Shown: in pieces, positions 34,457 through 36,869 of the stretch
Numbering within the stretch: the first letter of the stretch is position 1
Layout: each line of letters starts with the position of its first letter
Source of the DNA: an uncultured beta proteobacterium
GTDB lineage: Bacteria > Pseudomonadota > Gammaproteobacteria > Burkholderiales > Burkholderiaceae_C
Reading direction: 5' to 3'
NCBI GenBank assembly: GCA_903832285.1
Contig: CAILAY010000077.1
Span: 1-36,869 of the forward strand
DNA: 36,869 nt
Position numbers and translations under genes: made by a program
The notes under the pieces: generated by a model
Seen by the model: the letters and a program-made list of their open reading frames with translations, nothing else
Told to the model about the DNA's origin: nothing
The model's database searches: none

Positions 34457-35935
34457 ATGCAACTGATGGCCTGGAGCGATCAATTTGTCACCGGTCTGGA
34501 GACGGTGGACACGCAGCACCATGCACTCGTGAATCTGGTGAACGCTGCCGCGCCGCACCTGGCGCAGGTGGGCGATGGCGCCGTGCGCGCAGCGGGCCCT
34601 TTTTTGGACAAGCTGTTCCAATACGCGACGACACATTTTCGCGACGAGGAGCAGCTGATGCGCGAGGCGCAACTTGCGCCGGAGTACGTGGACCAGCACC
34701 AGCGCACCCATGTTGCCTTCGTCGACGAGGTGAAATTGATGCAGCGTCAGGCCGAGCTCGAAGGCACTGTCAGCGGCAGCGAACTGCTGCGCTTTCTAGC
34801 CAACTGGCTGACGTTTCACATCCTGTTCGAAGACAAGAAGATGGCGGCTCAAATGCGCGCGATCCGCTCTGGCGTCAGCCCGGCGCAGGCGCTGGCGGAT
34901 GTTGCGCGCAACGAGGGCGCGCCACAGGCGGTCCATACCGCGGCACTGATCGACCTGTTCACGCTGTTGACCGAGCGCAACCGCAAGCTGGTTCAGGCCA
35001 ATGAAAGCGTGAGGGCAGCGCAGGAAGAACTGGCAGCGGCGAACCGCATGCTGGAGACACGAGTGCAGCAGCGCACGGCGGAACTGGCCGCGACCAATGT
35101 TGCGCTGGAACAGGAGCGCCAGGCGCTGGTGGTTTCCATGTCGCGCCTGGAGCAGACCCAAGGTCAGTTGCTGCAGTCGGAAAAGATGGCCGCAGTCGGG
35201 CAGTTGGCTGCGGGCGTGGCACACGAGATCAATAACCCGATCGGCTTCGTCAGCTCCAACCTGAGTTCGCTCTCGAGCTACCTGCAAAAGCTGTTTGATC
35301 TGATCCAGGTCTACGAGCAGCAAATCGCTGCGCCGTCGGAGGCCATTCAGGCAGCGAGGACCCAGGCCGATATTGACTTCTTGCGGGAGGACATCCCGAG
35401 CCTGCTGCAGGAGTCCAGCGACGGGCTGTCCCGCGTGCAGCGCATCGTGAGCGGGCTGCGCGACTTCTCCCACGTGGACGACGGGCAGTGGCGCGGGGCC
35501 GATCTGAATGAAACCCTGGAGGCGGCGCTCAACATGGTCTGGAACGAGATCAAGTACAAGGCCGAGGTGGTCAAGGAATTGTCGCCATTGCCCGAGGTTG
35601 AGTGCATCGCCGCGCAGCTCAACCAGGTGTTCGTCAACCTGCTGCTGAACGCAGCCCAGGCAATCGAGGTCAAGGGCGTGATCACGCTGCGCAGCCGGGA
35701 GCAGGGCGAGAGCGTGCTGATCGAGATTTCCGACACCGGCGTTGGCATGTCGGCTGAGGTGCAGAAGCGGATATTCGAGCCCTTCTACACCACCAAGGCC
35801 GTGGGCAAAGGTACGGGTCTGGGGTTGTCGATCTGCTGGGAAATCATGCAGCGCCATCAGGCCCGGATCGAGGTGAAGAGCGCACCGGGAGAGGGCACCA
35901 CATTCACACTTTTGCTGCCACGCGTGCACCCCTAA
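34457..35935 (+). CDS. Bacteriohemerythrin-histidine kinase fusion (probable O2/redox sensor kinase)
   Basis: A 492-residue soluble protein. Residues 1-135 form a hemerythrin domain (WSDQFVTGLETVDTQHHALV; HFRDEEQLM; HQRTHVAFV; WLTFHILFED). H21, H60, E64, H81, H85, H121 and D126 correspond to the seven di-iron ligands of canonical hemerythrins. A long coiled coil (about 165-245) leads to H256 in AAGVAHEINNPIGF and a complete ATPase domain (NQVFVNLLLNAAQAI; DTGVGMSAEVQKRIFEPFYT; GKGTGLGLSICWEIM). Di-iron centres of this kind bind O2, so it should report oxygen or redox state to the kinase. Start ATG 34457 is preceded by GGGGAA and begins at the hemerythrin MxWSDQF. It is 40 bases after the lone receiver and closes the operon. 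Confidence 0.92.
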   Translation: MQLMAWSDQFVTGLETVDTQHHALVNLVNAAAPHLAQVGDGAVRAAGPFLDKLFQYATTHFRDEEQLMREAQLAPEYVDQHQRTHVAFVDEVKLMQRQAELEGTVSGSELLRFLANWLTFHILFEDKKMAAQMRAIRSGVSPAQALADVARNEGAPQAVHTAALIDLFTLLTERNRKLVQANESVRAAQEELAAANRMLETRVQQRTAELAATNVALEQERQALVVSMSRLEQTQGQLLQSEKMAAVGQLAAGVAHEINNPIGFVSSNLSSLSSYLQKLFDLIQVYEQQIAAPSEAIQAARTQADIDFLREDIPSLLQESSDGLSRVQRIVSGLRDFSHVDDGQWRGADLNETLEAALNMVWNEIKYKAEVVKELSPLPEVECIAAQLNQVFVNLLLNAAQAIEVKGVITLRSREQGESVLIEISDTGVGMSAEVQKRIFEPFYTTKAVGKGTGLGLSICWEIMQRHQARIEVKSAPGEGTTFTLLLPRVHP

Positions 35936-36148
35936 TTCCCGCTGGACGTGAACGTTGGCGGGTGAACGCGATCAGCCGCGATCTGTAGCACCTGCTTGCA
36001 AGTCACTGAAGGCGCTATCCAGGGTCAGCAGATCTGGAAATGGGGCGAGTTGATTGTGCGCAATGAGGAGACGTCGGGTGCCGAGCCAGCATGTCGGGCG
36101 ACCCCAGGTCGGCTCACGCTGTGCGCCTGCCTCCCAACTACCTCTGTC

Positions 36149-36616
36149 TCAAGGCCTGGCGTTGCTGCGCCGATGTTGCAAAAACCACTGGTACAGCGCT
36201 GGGTTGGCGTAGGTCTGGGTCCAGGCGTCGTGGTCAACGCCCGGATACACGGTGAATTTCACGTCGCCGCCGCAGGCCCTGACAGCGTCCACCATGTCCT
36301 GGTCGTCCTTTAGAGGAACCACCGAGTCGCTGCCGCCGTGGAAAGCCCATACCGGCACGCTTTTCAGGCGGCAGGCATTGTCGGATTCACCTGCACCGCA
36401 GATCGGTGCGATTGCAGCAAAACGTTCCGGATGGTCAATGGCGATGTTCCAGATGCCATAGCCGCCCAGGCTCAGACCGGTGAGGTAGATGCGGTCGGCA
36501 TCCACCGGCAGGCGCGCTGGCAGTTCGTCCAGCAAGGCATTGATGGTGTCGCTGTCCCAACTGGTGGCGTGGCCAACGCCACGCAGATGGGGGAGAGTCT
36601 GGCCGTCATGACATCT
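36149..36616 (-). pseudogene. 5'-truncated alpha/beta hydrolase (esterase/peptidase-like)
   Basis: The frame encodes the C-terminal half of a prolyl-oligopeptidase-like serine hydrolase: DADRIYLTGLSLGGYGIWNI with the nucleophile elbow GLSLGG, HPERFAAIAPICG, VPVWAFHGGSDSVVPL with the acid, and YPGVDHDAWTQTYANP with the catalytic histidine. The expected first 90-120 residues (signal peptide, core strands, oxyanion region) are missing. The frame runs into a stop near 36617, within the last codons of the upstream kinase, and has no ATG or GTG; only a TTG at 36535 could start a 127-residue product. The junction suggests a deletion or recombination. All three triad residues survive, so the decay may be recent. 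A complete short enzyme is unlikely. Confidence 0.65.
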
Positions 36617-36869
36617 CTAGGTTTGCAATTATGGCGGGCCAGCAGATTTCGATCCGGCCGCCGCCATCGTCGGCATTGCAGATCGTCAAAGTGCCGTTGA
36701 ATTGTTCCACGACCTCGCGCGATATGGCCAGACCCAGGCCCAGTCCCGCCGTCTTGGTGGTAAAAAAGGGCGTTCCGGCCTGCGCCAGCGCCGCCGGCGA
36801 AAATCCGGGACCGGTGTCACGGACCTTCACCACGGCGCGATTCTCCTCCAGGCCAAGGCTGATTTGAAG
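36606..36869 (-). CDS. Histidine kinase, C-terminal fragment (runs off the right edge)
   Basis: The last 87 residues of a sensor kinase ATPase domain: VVKVRDTGPGFSPAALAQAG (G1 box), TPFFTTK, TAGLGLGLAISREVVEQFNG (G2 box) and GGGRIEICWPA before the stop. The N-terminal sensor and phosphoacceptor parts lie outside the window. Its G1 and terminal sequences differ clearly from the three kinases at 22659-35935, so it belongs to another subgroup. Its end overlaps the frame of the truncated hydrolase. Confidence 0.85.
   Translation of the reverse strand, partial: LQISLGLEENRAVVKVRDTGPGFSPAALAQAGTPFFTTKTAGLGLGLAISREVVEQFNGTLTICNADDGGGRIEICWPAIIANLEMS

Noticed and set aside
35936..36148. An open minus-strand stretch after the hydrolase stop that looks gene-like (ending in FSDLQAGATDRG).
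   Set aside because: No start codon and no recognisable family; in GC-rich DNA such open frames are common by chance.

Overview
The window (about 60% GC, dense short-spaced operons, some TTG starts) looks like chromosomal DNA of a betaproteobacterium, most likely Burkholderiales/Comamonadaceae. The evidence is the assimilatory sulfate operon with a DUF934 gene and no cysJ, a full-length fused MnmC, a 7Fe FdxA beside a TrxB-like ferredoxin-NADP reductase, and DUF3391-type HD-GYP proteins. No rRNA, tRNA, CRISPR array, phage or insertion sequence was recognised. Taxonomy is inferred from gene content only.

Layout. (1) 1-4408, minus strand: SPFH protein, DUF4178 zinc-ribbon protein, DUF350 membrane protein, membrane-anchored polyamine aminopropyltransferase cut by the left edge. 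This is probably one membrane/polyamine operon. It is divergent from a RidA gene (4491-4889) across an 82-bp gap holding a strong dyad. (2) 5111-8635: a 1174-residue two-flavin iron-sulfur oxidoreductase resembling both Nfn/GltD-type subunits fused in one chain. (3) 8711-9267: an Imm33-like gene and a start-less DUF4160 remnant. (4) 9276-16966, minus strand: TSUP exporter, cysI, DUF934, cysH, cysD, cysN, then fdxA and a ferredoxin reductase. The genes from cysI to cysN abut or overlap by a few bases. cysH carries a C-terminal extension partly encoded by a 63-bp nested palindrome. (5) 17172-22450: a PAS-PAS-GGDEF-EAL protein, mnmC, yggX and cysK.

(6) 22659-35935 is the most striking part: two divergent operons of signalling genes sharing a 325-bp hairpin-rich intergenic region. 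The left operon encodes a DUF3391/HD-GYP phosphodiesterase, a double-PAS soluble histidine kinase and a membrane histidine kinase whose periplasmic domain has a c-type haem motif (CLKCH). The right operon encodes a 1630-residue sensor protein (Cache, PAS, GAF, PAS, PAS, degenerate GGDEF, intact EAL, receiver, C-terminal PAS-like), a receiver-HD-GYP protein, a lone receiver and a soluble kinase with an N-terminal hemerythrin domain. The three kinases share a similar HEINNP core and none carries its own receiver. Three receivers stand in the same locus, two of them attached to c-di-GMP phosphodiesterase modules. The simplest reading is an oxygen/redox-responsive phosphorelay that lowers c-di-GMP; this wiring is inferred.

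(7) 36149-36869: the remains of an alpha/beta hydrolase lacking its N-terminal half, abutting the end of another histidine kinase that runs off the right edge.
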